Assembly: GCF_001598375.1 (NCBI RefSeq)
Contig: NZ_BCYV01000015.1
Location: 124,001 to 188,000 of the forward strand
DNA from: Novosphingobium capsulatum NBRC 12533
GTDB lineage: Bacteria; Pseudomonadota; Alphaproteobacteria; Sphingomonadales; Sphingomonadaceae
Direction of reading: 5' to 3'
Length of the DNA: 64,000 nucleotides
The notes beneath the pieces were generated by a model. The model did no database searches. It saw nothing but the letters and a program-made list of their open reading frames with translations, and had not been told where the DNA came from. Positions 1 to 8,754 of this stretch are shown here, one piece after another. Made by a program: the position numbers and the translations under genes. Each line of letters begins with the position of its first letter. Positions within the stretch are counted from its first letter, which is position 1.

Positions 1-431
1 GCGCCAGCGCGATTGACCTGGCCTTCGACCGAAACCAACTTCTGCGCCGGGGTTGCCACGTTGATGGCCACCTGCGGGTTGCGCAGGTATTTCTCGCCCA
101 GCACCTTCTCGATCGCGCGAGACGCGTCAGCCGGAGAGAGCCCGGCCACCAGCACCGATCCTGCCAGCGGCAGTTGGATGCGGCCGGCTTCATCAACGAT
201 CAGGCGCGGCGCGCTCAGGTCGGGCTCACCCAGAACCGTGAGCGTCAATTCGTCGCCCACGCCGATCGCCACACTGGCTGGCATCTTGGTGTCTGCCTGG
301 GGAGGCGCCACTTCGTAGGCCTCTTTGCCACGAACAGGCCTTGCATCGGCAACTGCCGCGCCAAAAGCGATGGAACAAACCAGCGCTGCGGCAGCGCCCA
401 ATACAAGCGCGATATTCGAGTTGGACCTCAC
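1..431 (-). CDS. Polysaccharide biosynthesis/export protein (Wza-like), N-terminal part
   Basis: About 143 N-terminal codons are visible; the gene runs off the left edge. It starts at a GTG preceded by an AGGAGCAAGGA ribosome-binding region. A hydrophobic signal segment (ALVLGAAAALVCSIAFGAAVADA) is followed by the Poly_export pattern: VGDELTLTVLGEPDLSAPRLIVDEAGRIQLPLAGSV, with ASRAIEKVLGEKYLRNPQVAINV further on. Known members form the outer-membrane channel that releases capsular or exopolysaccharide. The downstream SLBB region lies outside the window, apart from its possible start (LVSVEGQVNRAG). The upstream epimerase on the same strand and the glycosyltransferases nearby fit an exopolysaccharide role. 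The 364-base gap from the epimerase suggests its own promoter. Confidence 0.85.
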   Translation of the reverse strand, partial: MRSNSNIALVLGAAAALVCSIAFGAAVADARPVRGKEAYEVAPPQADTKMPASVAIGVGDELTLTVLGEPDLSAPRLIVDEAGRIQLPLAGSVLVAGLSPADASRAIEKVLGEKYLRNPQVAINVATPAQKLVSVEGQVNRAG

Positions 432-795
432 GTTATTCCTTGCTCCTGCAGAAAGGGTAGCCTTTGGCCTGCACCGCCGGCTGCCACGCGGGACGCCCCA
501 TTTTCGATCTATCTGTTGCGGAATGCCAGCTTATGCTGCTTTGCACAATACCCCAATTGGCAGGCAAAATCCCTCGACTATGCCTTGCGGTATAGTTTGC
601 CATCAGCGCATTGCACAGGCCAGCAGTCTTGTCGCGGGTTTGCTGTGGGCGAATCTCCGCTCGTCGCTTTTGCGCGTCGTTTCAGCGCGCAACACAATCC
701 GTCAAGCCGCCGCTCACAGACGCCCACGTGCTGCGCACAAAATGCGACGAAGGCGTCCCGCGCTGCGCAGGACGCCTGTCAGCATTGGGCGAGGG
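432..795. other. Intergenic region between export gene and epimerase gene
   Basis: This stretch has no convincing coding frame; short open frames here lack ribosome-binding sites. Its right end holds the epimerase terminator hairpin. The rest is the presumed promoter and leader of the export gene. I could not pick a clear -35/-10 pair. Confidence 0.5.
735..777 (-). terminator. Probable terminator of the epimerase gene
   Basis: The 8-bp perfect stem AGGCGTCC/GGACGCCT (751-758 with 770-777) has an 11-nt loop. Read on the minus strand it starts about 20 nt after the epimerase stop and is followed by TCGTCGCATTTTG. The T-run is short, so termination may be partial. Confidence 0.5.
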
Positions 796-1824
796 TCAGC
801 GTGATGGCGCCACGTAGGCGCGGAACCAATCAACGAACGCGCCTACACCGGCCTCAACACTCGTGGCCGGCTTGTAGCCCAGATCGCGTTCCAGATCCGT
901 CACATCGGCATAGGTATCGGGCACGTCACCCGGCTGCAGCGGCAGCAGGTTGCGCTGCGCCTTGCGTCCCAGCGCGTTTTCCAGCGCCTCGATATAGGCG
1001 GTCAACTTCACCGGGGCGTTGTTGCCAATGTTATAGATGCGATAGGGCGCGTTGGACGTGGCCGGATCGGGCTTCATCGCGTCCCACGCCGGATCAGGCT
1101 GGGCCGGGCGATCGAGCGCGCGAATCACGCCAGCAACGATATCATCCACATAGGTGAAATCGCGCGTGTGGTTGCCGTGGTTGAACACGTTGATCGGCGT
1201 GCCATCGAGAATGGCCCGGGCAAACAGGAACAGCGCCATGTCCGGCCGGCCCCACGGGCCATAGACCGTGAAGAAGCGCAGGCCAGTCGTCGGCAGCCGA
1301 TAGAGATGGCTGTAGCTGTGCGCCATCAGCTCGTTGGCCTTCTTGGTGGCCGCGTAGAACTGCAGGGGATGGTCGACGCCGACATGCTCGCTGAACGGCA
1401 TCGCCTTGTTGGCGCCATAGACCGAACTGGTCGAGGCATAGACCAGATGCTCGATCCCACCATGGCGGCAGGCCTCGAGGATATTGGTAAAGCCCACGAT
1501 GTTGCTTTCAACATAGGCGTGGGGATTTTCGATCGAATAGCGCACGCCCGCCTGTGCCGCGAGATTGACCACGCGGCGCACCCCGCCTTGGGTAAACGCT
1601 TCCTCTACCGCGGCGCGATCGGCCAGATTGGCGCGGAAGAAGCGATAGGGAGCTCCGGTGCGAGCGGCGGTTTCCGCAAGGATCTTGAGCCGCGCTTCCT
1701 TGATTGCGGGATCATAGTAATCGTTGACCACGTCTAGGCCGACCACGGCATCGCCGCGTTCGAGCAAGGTCTTGGCGGTGTGAAAGCCGATGAAGCCGGC
1801 ATTGCCGGTAACCAGGGTAGCCAA
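796..1824 (-). CDS. NAD-dependent epimerase, UDP-glucuronate 4-epimerase type
   Basis: 342 residues, an extended short-chain dehydrogenase fold. The N-terminal Rossmann glycine motif [13 protein letters not shown] is at about residues 5-17. The catalytic pair is in [10 protein letters not shown] (YxxxK), with the serine just upstream in ASTSSVYG. The pattern [11 protein letters not shown] and the length match the UDP-glucuronate 4-epimerase group, which makes UDP-galacturonate for surface polysaccharides; this substrate is inferred from the family. The start is TTG with GGAG seven bases upstream; the nearby ATG codons are in another frame. It probably feeds the polysaccharide whose export protein lies downstream. 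Confidence 0.85.
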   Translation of the reverse strand: MATLVTGNAGFIGFHTAKTLLERGDAVVGLDVVNDYYDPAIKEARLKILAETAARTGAPYRFFRANLADRAAVEEAFTQGGVRRVVNLAAQAGVRYSIENPHAYVESNIVGFTNILEACRHGGIEHLVYASTSSVYGANKAMPFSEHVGVDHPLQFYAATKKANELMAHSYSHLYRLPTTGLRFFTVYGPWGRPDMALFLFARAILDGTPINVFNHGNHTRDFTYVDDIVAGVIRALDRPAQPDPAWDAMKPDPATSNAPYRIYNIGNNAPVKLTAYIEALENALGRKAQRNLLPLQPGDVPDTYADVTDLERDLGYKPATSVEAGVGAFVDWFRAYVAPSR

Positions 1825-1924
1825 GCCGCATCTCCATGTTCGGGCAACAACGCCGCGCGCTCGCTCCCGCCATAGCCGGCAGAAGCGAACAAAGTGTAAC
1901 GCACGCCCGCGTCTGGGAAAGCGG

Positions 1925-2527
1925 TCAGCTGGCCTTCTTGGCCACGTTGAACGTGCCGGTCACGCGGCCGCTCGATGTCGTGGTGGTGCCGCCCGTGCCG
2001 CTCGGCGCGCCGCCGCTGCGCCCATCCACGCTCGATAGCCCGGTGTTGAGGTCGATCACCAGGCGGCCACCGTTGAGCGTATCCTTGCCCCGGCGCAGCG
2101 CGACATTACCCACCATGGTGATGATCTTGCGCGGAATATCATAGACGGCCGTGTTGCCGCTGGCACGCTGGTCGCCCCGCGTGACCACCACGCCGCCGGC
2201 TGCATCAATGCGCTGCACCTGTACCGTCTGCGCGTCGGTATAGGCGAGCGTGGTGCGCGCGGCCTGGAGCCGCAGGTCTTCCTGGGTGATATCGACGTTG
2301 CCGGTCAGCACCACGCGCTTCTGCTTGTCCTGCAACTCCATGCGGTCTGCCCCGAAATTCACGGGCGCATTGGAGTTGTGCTTGCCAAAGGTCTGCGCAT
2401 CGAGATGCGAAGCCCCGGCCACCACCGCAGCCGACAGGGCAAAGCCGCAGGCCAGCGAACGCAGTGCCAGAACCCGCGTGGACACGCGGCCAGCGGTGCG
2501 CGGCGAGGAAGGAAGCGGGTCGATCAT
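1925..2527 (-). CDS. lptA: LPS transport periplasmic protein LptA
   Basis: About 200 residues. A signal segment ([25 protein letters not shown]) is followed by the OstA-like beta-jellyroll: [58 protein letters not shown] and [25 protein letters not shown]. LptA bridges the periplasm and carries lipopolysaccharide from LptC to LptD. I chose the ATG at 2527 because GAGGA lies about 11 nt upstream; an in-frame ATG at 2545 is the alternative. It follows lptC closely. lptB does not follow, although it often does in this phylum. The C-terminus is rich in glycine, threonine and serine. Confidence 0.85.
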   Translation of the reverse strand: MIDPLPSSPRTAGRVSTRVLALRSLACGFALSAAVVAGASHLDAQTFGKHNSNAPVNFGADRMELQDKQKRVVLTGNVDITQEDLRLQAARTTLAYTDAQTVQVQRIDAAGGVVVTRGDQRASGNTAVYDIPRKIITMVGNVALRRGKDTLNGGRLVIDLNTGLSSVDGRSGGAPSGTGGTTTTSSGRVTGTFNVAKKAS

Positions 2528-2573
2528 CTTCAGCGTTGTCCTCATCGAATCGCGCGGTACGGCGTGGCAGGCC

Positions 2574-3227
2574 TCAGGGTTTGGCCGGCAGCGGCAGCTT
2601 GCCCTGGTCCATCCGCATGTGGGCATGCCCTTCCAGCGTCACAACCCGATCGTCAAGATTGGCAACGATGCGGTCCGCTGAAAAAGTGCCGGTAGGCAGG
2701 CGGCCATCGACGTGGCCATCGCTGACCAGTTGCCGCTTGGTCAGGTCGATCGAGGCACCGTCGGTGATCATGCGATACCCATCGGAGCTTTCGAAATTGA
2801 CCACGCCCGGCACGGTAATGAACTGCCGCCCGAAATCATAGGCGCCTTGCTGCGTCGTCAGGATCGCGGGGCCATTCTTGAGCATGACCCGGGCGGTCAC
2901 GTCCTTGAGCTGGACCACATCCTGCGCGGCCGAATGCTGCACAGCGTTGCCGGCCGTTACCGAAAAGGTCCGCCCCTTGTTATCTGCCCCGCGATACATC
3001 GCACTGACGACCTTGAGGCGATCCTGCACGACGGCCACCTTGGTGCGATCGAGCAGAAAGCTGATCTCGCCGCGCGGGGCCAGCGGGCTCAACACCATCA
3101 CCGCCAAGAGCGCACCGATCAAGCCAGGCAGCACCACGGCCAGCATGCGCACGGTGCGATCATGCCGCCCGCCCGGTGCCGCCTTGTGCCGACGGCGGCT
3201 GCGCATCTGTTCTGCCTGGATGGTCAT
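2574..3227 (-). CDS. lptC: LPS export ABC transporter periplasmic protein LptC
   Basis: 217 residues. A basic cytoplasmic tail (RSRRRHKAAPGGRHDR) precedes one transmembrane anchor (MLAVVLPGLIGALLAVMVLSPLA, about residues 28-50), then an OstA-like periplasmic domain (FSVTAGNAVQHSAAQDVVQLKDVTARV, TQQGAYDFGRQFITVPGVVNFESSDGYRM). This is the LptC layout: a single-pass protein of the LptBFG complex that hands lipopolysaccharide to LptA. It sits between rnd, 27 bases upstream, and lptA, so the three are probably co-transcribed. No strong Shine-Dalgarno sequence is visible at the ATG. Confidence 0.85.
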   Translation of the reverse strand: MTIQAEQMRSRRRHKAAPGGRHDRTVRMLAVVLPGLIGALLAVMVLSPLAPRGEISFLLDRTKVAVVQDRLKVVSAMYRGADNKGRTFSVTAGNAVQHSAAQDVVQLKDVTARVMLKNGPAILTTQQGAYDFGRQFITVPGVVNFESSDGYRMITDGASIDLTKRQLVSDGHVDGRLPTGTFSADRIVANLDDRVVTLEGHAHMRMDQGKLPLPAKP

Positions 3228-3254
3228 GGCGTGAAGATCATGGCAGGTGCAGGC

Positions 3255-3875
3255 TTACTCGTGGCTGAAGATATCGCGGTCGGCCCAGCCGGCAATGTCG
3301 AGCAACGCGCGCGTTGGCAGGAAGTCGAAGCAGGCCTGGGCGATTTCCGAACGCTTTTCCCGCGCCAGACGTTCCACCAGGATGGCGTGGGCACCGTGGA
3401 GATAGCGCACATCGGACGCGGCGTATTCCAGCTGCGGATCGCTCAGCACGCTGCCGCCCCAGTCGCTCGATTGCTGCTGCTTGGAAATCTCCTTGCCCAG
3501 CAATTCGCGCACCAGGTCCTTGAGGCCGTGGCGATCGGTATAAGTACGCACCAGCTTGGAGGCGATCTTGGTGCAGAACACCGGCGTTGCCATCACGCCG
3601 AGGTAATGATGGATCGCCGCCAGGTCGAACCGGGCGAAATGGAACAGCTTGAGCCGGGCAGGATCAGCCAACACGGCGCGCAGGTTCGGCGCGGCATAGT
3701 CGCTACCCACCTTGAACCGCACGAGGTGTTCATCCCCCTGCCCGTCGGAAATCTGCACCACGCACAAGCGGTCGCGCGTGGTGATCAGTCCCATCGTTTC
3801 GGTATCGACGGCGATGATGCCCGGCGCCAGGAGATCGGCGGAAGGCAAGTCTTCTTCATGCAGGTAAACGGCCAT
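3255..3875 (-). CDS. rnd: Ribonuclease D (short alphaproteobacterial form)
   Basis: About 206 residues from MAVYLHEEDLP. All DEDD exonuclease motifs are present: IIAVDTETMGL (Asp and Glu of Exo I), LKLFHFARFDLAAI (Exo II Asp) and YAASDVRYLHGAH (Exo III, Tyr-x3-Asp). The family removes 3' nucleotides from tRNA precursors and other structured RNAs. It lacks the C-terminal HRDC domains of enterobacterial RNase D, as is usual for short alphaproteobacterial members. The open frame extends upstream to 3956, but the conserved domain begins right after this ATG. It heads the rnd-lptC-lptA cluster. Confidence 0.88.
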   Translation of the reverse strand: MAVYLHEEDLPSADLLAPGIIAVDTETMGLITTRDRLCVVQISDGQGDEHLVRFKVGSDYAAPNLRAVLADPARLKLFHFARFDLAAIHHYLGVMATPVFCTKIASKLVRTYTDRHGLKDLVRELLGKEISKQQQSSDWGGSVLSDPQLEYAASDVRYLHGAHAILVERLAREKRSEIAQACFDFLPTRALLDIAGWADRDIFSHE

Positions 3876-3970
3876 GCCCGCGTGCTTAGGCCGGTTCGGC
3901 CGATGCGGCAACCCCAAGGCCTGCCGCCCGGAAATGCCGCGCCGGCCAAATGCCATCGTCGGGCAGCCGC

Positions 3971-4861
3971 TCAGGCTGCCACCGGGTGATACTCCTGCAG
4001 CAGCACCGGGCTATCAAGCAGTTGCGCCTCCATGTTGACCGGCAGTGCCGGCTGCAACAGCGGGCCGACGAGCAGGCCGCAGGTACGCACGAAATAGTCG
4101 GTCGCTTCGGAAAAGCGCAACTGCACCGCCAGCAGCACCATCTTGGCCGCAGCGCGGCCCGCGGTGCGGGCATACCCGGTCCAGCCGCGATGGCGGATCG
4201 AGACCGCACCATTGCCCAAGGCATAGGAGAACATCTTGTTGCGATGGTCTGCCGGCTTTTCGATCGCGGGATGATCGAGTTCCAGATCGCGCAGGCGCAT
4301 GCCCCTGTGCCCCGAACGCAGCAGGCGCAGGCCAAGGTCTGCCCCTTCGCTCGCGCCGTGCAGGCACCCCACGCCCAGGTGGACGTCAAACTTGTTTGCC
4401 AGGAACACCGTGCGCCGCAGGATCAGGCCCGGTTCCCAGAAATTGCCGGAAATGGTCCGCTCATCGAACACGACATCGGCTTCGATGCGGCGCGAGACCT
4501 GGTTGGCACCTTCGCCGCAGACGTTGGAATTGACGAAATCGAGGTTGTTTTCCGTCAGCACCCGCTGGGCGCGAGCGAGATAATCGGGCGCGGCCGGCAT
4601 CGTGTCGTCATCGAGGAACCAGATCCAGTCGCCCTTGGCCTGGCTTGCCCCCAGATTGCGTGCCAGCGACAGCGCACGCACCTTGCACAGGAAGATGCGA
4701 ACCTTGGGATGAATGAACTCCGGCCCCGGCTCTTCGAAAGACTGCCACACCACGATCACTTCATCGAGCAGCTCGAACTCGCAGATCGCCTTGATGATTT
4801 CCAGCAGGCGCGCGCGCCGGCCACGGCTGGCGCTGGTGGGGATGACAGCTGAAAAAGACAT
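3971..4861 (-). CDS. Glycosyltransferase family 2 protein
   Basis: 296 residues. The GT-A fold opens with FSAVIPTSASRGRRARLLEII. A nucleotide-sugar and metal-binding region follows: LSLARNLGASQAKGDWIWFLDDDTMP, where DDD is the DxD motif at about residues 84-86. A later LHGASEGADLGLRLLRSG segment resembles the acceptor and base region (ED-like) of family 2. It probably transfers a sugar to a lipid-linked or growing exopolysaccharide in the cytoplasm; donor and acceptor cannot be read from the sequence. AGGGA lies upstream of the ATG. It is on the same strand as the other glycosyltransferase and the GH5 gene. Confidence 0.8.
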   Translation of the reverse strand: MSFSAVIPTSASRGRRARLLEIIKAICEFELLDEVIVVWQSFEEPGPEFIHPKVRIFLCKVRALSLARNLGASQAKGDWIWFLDDDTMPAAPDYLARAQRVLTENNLDFVNSNVCGEGANQVSRRIEADVVFDERTISGNFWEPGLILRRTVFLANKFDVHLGVGCLHGASEGADLGLRLLRSGHRGMRLRDLELDHPAIEKPADHRNKMFSYALGNGAVSIRHRGWTGYARTAGRAAAKMVLLAVQLRFSEATDYFVRTCGLLVGPLLQPALPVNMEAQLLDSPVLLQEYHPVAA

Positions 4862-5021
4862 TGGTCCGGTCCCTGACTATGCGCAGATCACGCAAGGCGG
4901 CATGAGAGTGGCCATGCCGCACGCGCGCACTGCGTGCGCAAAAGTGCCTAGCAAATCCGAAAACGCGAAACAATTGATCATTTCGCACTTGCAGCAATGG
5001 GTGCAACAGCGCTGCACCCAC

Positions 5022-5882
5022 TCAATCGAGATCGACCATGCCAAAGCGCTCGATCATGCGCTGGATTTGCACGTCATTGCCCGATTGCGACACATTGGTG
5101 GACATCAGCGATTCTTCCTGCGTCCCGCGCCAGTTGGTCGACACGAACTTGCCCCCCACCTTGCGGTATCGCGTGCCGGCGCGGCGGGCCATCCAGTAGA
5201 GCCAGACGTCGTCGGCGTTGGGGCAGATCGCCTTGAACGTTGCGGCGTCCAGCACCTCGGGATCAAAGCAGCCGGGGAAATAGAGCACGCCGCCGTGGCC
5301 CGTGCCCAGCAGATCACCACGCGGCGCGGATGCGGGGGTGTTTTCATCGATGTTGCCCTGCCATTCCAGATAGGGCCGGATGGCGCCATCGGCCATCCGC
5401 GTGATCGCGTGCGCGCGGCGGCAGATGATCGCCGGTGCGTTCGGATCGAATTCCTCGGTCAGCACCTTGACCAGATCGCGGGGATAATAGCAGTCATCAT
5501 CGACGGTGATGATGTAGTTTGATCCGTCCTGCGCGAGCGATGGAATGATCTTGTTGTAGGACTTGGCATTTTCACAGAAGTGAATGGTCAGGCCATGCGC
5601 TTCGAGCGCGCGGATGCGATCGGTGATGGCATCCTTGTCTTCCCACGAAATCCACAGTTGCACCTCGTCCGGGCGCACCTCTTGGTCCAGGATGCTGCGC
5701 AGCGTCAGCGGCAGCGTGCCAAAGCGCAGCGGATAGGACGTGAGCGACATGACCAGCTTCCCCGGCAGGCTGTGCCGGCGCGGATTCTTCACCGTCGGGA
5801 AATTCAGCACCTGCCAATAGGCCGCTGCCAGATTGCGGGCGACACGCCCCTTTGCCTTCAACTTTCCCAACAGATCTGCCAT
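5022..5882 (-). CDS. Glycosyltransferase, GT-A type
   Basis: 286 residues with no signal peptide. It has LVMSLTSYPLRFGTLPLTLRSIL at the start of the fold, then SNYIITVDDDCYYPRDLVKVL with a DDD metal-binding motif at about residues 125-127, and a late NADDVWLYWMARRAGT stretch that may bind the acceptor. The pattern is that of cytoplasmic glycosyltransferases in surface-polysaccharide clusters; the exact family and sugar are not clear to me. AAGGGGG lies upstream of the ATG. 160 bases separate it from the GT2 gene downstream on the same strand. Confidence 0.72.
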   Translation of the reverse strand: MADLLGKLKAKGRVARNLAAAYWQVLNFPTVKNPRRHSLPGKLVMSLTSYPLRFGTLPLTLRSILDQEVRPDEVQLWISWEDKDAITDRIRALEAHGLTIHFCENAKSYNKIIPSLAQDGSNYIITVDDDCYYPRDLVKVLTEEFDPNAPAIICRRAHAITRMADGAIRPYLEWQGNIDENTPASAPRGDLLGTGHGGVLYFPGCFDPEVLDAATFKAICPNADDVWLYWMARRAGTRYRKVGGKFVSTNWRGTQEESLMSTNVSQSGNDVQIQRMIERFGMVDLD

Positions 5883-6033
5883 CTACCAGCCCCCTTTTTA
5901 CGCCACCGCTGTACCACAGCATTGCATCAACGCATTTGCTGTCGCAGGCGATCGGGCAGGCCCAATACGCGCCCGCGCCCCGTCTCGCCGGCGAATGGCC
6001 AGCCCCTTCCGAGGCCGACGATTCGCCATTTCA

Positions 6034-7098
6034 TCAAAGATAATGTTGCATCAAAATCACCTGCGGCTTTTCGACACCGTCTACCGGGTCTGCCGACGCC
6101 ATGTTGCGTCCCCATGTCCCGCCACCGGCAAAATAGGTGGCACCGACAAAGACATCGGGGTTTGCCGTGATAAAGTTGAGCAGGTCGGTCAACTCCTTCA
6201 TGAATTCCGGGGCGGGGCCGCAGCCGAATTCGCCCACGAACAGCTTCATGCCATTCTGCCTGGCCCAGTTGGTCACGCCGATCAGGCTTTGCGACCCCGA
6301 TCCGGGCATCACCGGCCCCACCCCGCCGCCATAGCCACGGTTGAGATACTGGTGGATGTCGAAGCCGAAATTGCCAACCGGATCGTTGACCCCGAGCATG
6401 ACCTGGGCATTGCCGCTCGACAGCCAGGAATGGCCACCGGTCCAGGCTATCCCGGAAAACAATACCTTCGATCGCGCGCCGGCACTGCGGATAGCGCTTA
6501 CGGCGGCGTTCTGCATGTCCAGGTTGAGCTGCGGCGGCATATCGTGCGGCTCGTTCATCAGGCCGTACCATACCAGCGAATGCTGCCGATACCGCTCGCC
6601 CATCCGCCCCCAGAAATCAGCGAAGTCATCAATCGTCACGCCCGAACCGGGCGTGCCGATGATTGCCTTGTTGACATGGCCATAGTCGTGGGAGTCGAGG
6701 ACGGCGACAGCGCCGGCCGCGTTGATCGCGGCGACCATCGCGTCAAGCCCGGTGAGGGCCGACTCCAGCAGCGGCCCGCCCGGTTCGGGCTGCAACCGCT
6801 GCCACAGGAACGGGATGCGGAAGATATTGAAGCCCTTTTGCAGGAAATAGTTCATGCTGGCAGCGCCAGGCCATTTCCAGCGTCCCCCGATCGCCTCGAA
6901 CTCTGCGCCGGCAAGGTTGACGCCAATCCGGGGCCGGCCCCTGCGGGTTGCCGCCAGGGCACTGCCGCCTGGCGCCAACAGCGCGCCAGCACCAAGGCTG
7001 GCCAACGAATTGAGGATCACGCGCCGCGAGACACCGTCGTTAGCAGATGCAGTGTCGGACAAGGCCATTTTGGATGGCGCTGCTTTCCATGGGTTCAT
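6034..7098 (-). CDS. Tat-exported glycoside hydrolase family 5 protein (endoglucanase-like)
   Basis: 354 residues. The N-terminus carries a twin-arginine signal: SRRVILNSLASLGAGALLA at about residues 24-42, with cleavage probably near SALA. The catalytic (beta/alpha)8 barrel shows IGVNLAGAEFEA, FNIFRIPFLWQRLQP, VLDSHDYGH, the acid/base glutamate in YGLMNEPHD, FDIHQYLN, and the nucleophile glutamate in LFVGEFGCG. GH5 enzymes cut beta-1,4-glucans or mannans. In an exopolysaccharide region such an enzyme could trim or depolymerise the polymer; that is inference. A later in-frame ATG at 7068 is an alternative start. It is divergent from manC. Confidence 0.85.
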   Translation of the reverse strand: MNPWKAAPSKMALSDTASANDGVSRRVILNSLASLGAGALLAPGGSALAATRRGRPRIGVNLAGAEFEAIGGRWKWPGAASMNYFLQKGFNIFRIPFLWQRLQPEPGGPLLESALTGLDAMVAAINAAGAVAVLDSHDYGHVNKAIIGTPGSGVTIDDFADFWGRMGERYRQHSLVWYGLMNEPHDMPPQLNLDMQNAAVSAIRSAGARSKVLFSGIAWTGGHSWLSSGNAQVMLGVNDPVGNFGFDIHQYLNRGYGGGVGPVMPGSGSQSLIGVTNWARQNGMKLFVGEFGCGPAPEFMKELTDLLNFITANPDVFVGATYFAGGGTWGRNMASADPVDGVEKPQVILMQHYL

Positions 7099-7719
7099 GG
7101 CTTGAAACTTTCGGACAATCGGAACAACAAACGATCAACCCCTGGCGATGGAATTATCGAGCCTGGGGCGACATCGTCGGTCAAGGCGTATCCAGGACCA
7201 AGAACCCGACCGTAACGCATCGACCAAACCCCTTGATGAACCGCGCCGGCATCAGGCGGCATGTGAACGAAGTTTAATGCAATAGAGCTATGTCGCGACG
7301 ACGTTCCGCCAAAGCTGGCGCATGCTGCCAAGGCGCTGTTGCCATTGCCAACCCATAGCGTGCACCGGCATGGGGCACAACACGGCAAATGCTGCACCGC
7401 AAACACAGACAGCTCCTGCGTCGTTTGGCCATAACCGGAAAGGGCGCCAACAGGCCGCAAAATCAGCGGATAAACGCATTGTGACGGAACGATTTGTCAC
7501 CCGGGCCGTTTGATAGCCTGCGGTTTGCTTATGCCGTGGTGCAGCGATTTGGCGGTTGCCGCCCGTTTGTCGGTGCATTAGGGATGAGGAACGGTGACCA
7601 GCGAACCCTTGCCAGACGCGATGCGCGCCGATCTGCGGCACCCGTCAACGCGCACGGCAAGATGCTGCCAACCAGCCATTTTGGCACGCGGCAACATGAA
7701 ATCAGGAACGTCAAAGACC
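7099..7719. other. Long intergenic region between GH5 and manC
   Basis: The 621-base divergent spacer contains short open frames without ribosome-binding sites or family resemblance, so I treat it as non-coding. It should hold the GH5 promoter and the manC promoter. One strong signal is the GGAAC-N16-CGTT element at 7486-7510, listed separately. Confidence 0.5.
7486..7510 (+). promoter_or_regulatory. EcfG-type general stress promoter upstream of manC
   Basis: GGAAC (7486-7490), a 16-base spacer, then CGTT (7507-7510). This matches the known alphaproteobacterial EcfG promoter consensus exactly. It points toward manC with a predicted leader of about 200 nt. A GTGAC-N10-GTCAC inverted repeat (7481-7500) overlaps the -35 element. 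Confidence 0.6.
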
Positions 7720-8754
7720 ATGATCACCCCGGTTATCCTGTGCGGCGGCAGCGGCACTCGTCTGTGGCCGCGCTCGCGCAAGGCAAAGCCCAAGCCGTTC
7801 CTGCCGCTGGTCGGCGAAACCACTCTGTTTGAAGCTTCCGTGCTGCGCTGCAGCATTGATGCAGGTTTTGCGCCGCCAATCGTGGTTACCGGCGCGCAAC
7901 ATCTCGATCATGTGGTCGACCAGTTGCCCGATCCGGCTGCCAGCCAGATCATTGTCGAGCCCGAAGGCAAGAATACCGCCGCCGCCATCGCGCTGGCCGC
8001 GCTGCGTCTGCCGGCCGATGCGATCATGCTGGTCTGCCCCAGCGATCACCATATCGGCGATTGCGATGCCTTCCAGACTGCAGCCAAGGCTGCGGCGAAG
8101 CTGGCCGCCGATGACTGGCTGGTATCCTTTGGCATTGCCGCCACCTCACCGGAAACCGGCTTTGGCTATCTCAAGCAAGGCGATCCGATCGAAGGCACTG
8201 GCGGCCGCAAGGTGGAACGCTTTGTCGAAAAGCCCGATCTTGAACGCGCCCAAGCCTTCCTCGCGGACGGTGGCTATGCCTGGAACGGTGGCATCTTTGC
8301 GTTCCGCGCCGGCCATTTCCTCGACGAACTCGCCAAGCACCGCCCCGATATTGCAAGCGCTGTGCGCACAGCGGTGGACAAGGGCCATGCCGATGGCAAC
8401 GCCTTCCATCCCGATCCCACCGAATTTGCCCGCATCCCCGGCGAATCGGTGGACTATGCCGTGATGGAAAAGACCGATCGCGCCGCCATGGTGCCGGCAA
8501 CGATGGCCTGGTCCGATATCGGCAACTGGCAGGCACTGCACGAGGCGCTCGACAAGGATGACGTGGGCAATGCCACCAAGGGCCGCGTCGAACTGAAAAA
8601 CTGCAGCAACGTGCTGGTCCATACCGATGGTCCGCGCGTGTCGGTGGTAGGCGCCAGCAATCTCATCGTGGTCGTCGATGGCGATGAAATCCTGGTGTGC
8701 ACGCCCGAAGGGGCGCAGCTCGTCGGCAAGCTGCAAGGGGCCGCCAACCAATGA
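7720..8754 (+). CDS. manC: Mannose-1-phosphate guanylyltransferase
   Basis: 344 residues from MITPVILCGGSGTRLWPRSR, the nucleotidyltransferase signature loop. SAxPKQF-like KAKPKPFLPLVGETT follows, then VEPEGKNTAAAIALAA and the sugar-binding FVEKPDLERAQAFL, with WNGGIFAFRA near residue 190. The enzyme makes GDP-mannose from mannose-1-phosphate and GTP. AGGA lies 12 nt before the chosen ATG; an upstream in-frame ATG at 7696 has no ribosome-binding site. There is no C-terminal mannose-6-phosphate isomerase cupin as in long bifunctional forms; that activity is encoded by the overlapping next gene. Pathway: GDP-mannose supply for exopolysaccharide. Confidence 0.9.
   Translation: MITPVILCGGSGTRLWPRSRKAKPKPFLPLVGETTLFEASVLRCSIDAGFAPPIVVTGAQHLDHVVDQLPDPAASQIIVEPEGKNTAAAIALAALRLPADAIMLVCPSDHHIGDCDAFQTAAKAAAKLAADDWLVSFGIAATSPETGFGYLKQGDPIEGTGGRKVERFVEKPDLERAQAFLADGGYAWNGGIFAFRAGHFLDELAKHRPDIASAVRTAVDKGHADGNAFHPDPTEFARIPGESVDYAVMEKTDRAAMVPATMAWSDIGNWQALHEALDKDDVGNATKGRVELKNCSNVLVHTDGPRVSVVGASNLIVVVDGDEILVCTPEGAQLVGKLQGAANQ

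Noticed and set aside
7095..7641. Minus-strand open frames between GH5 and manC
   Set aside because: No ribosome-binding site, Cys-rich unlikely protein sequence, and they would cover the EcfG-type promoter region.
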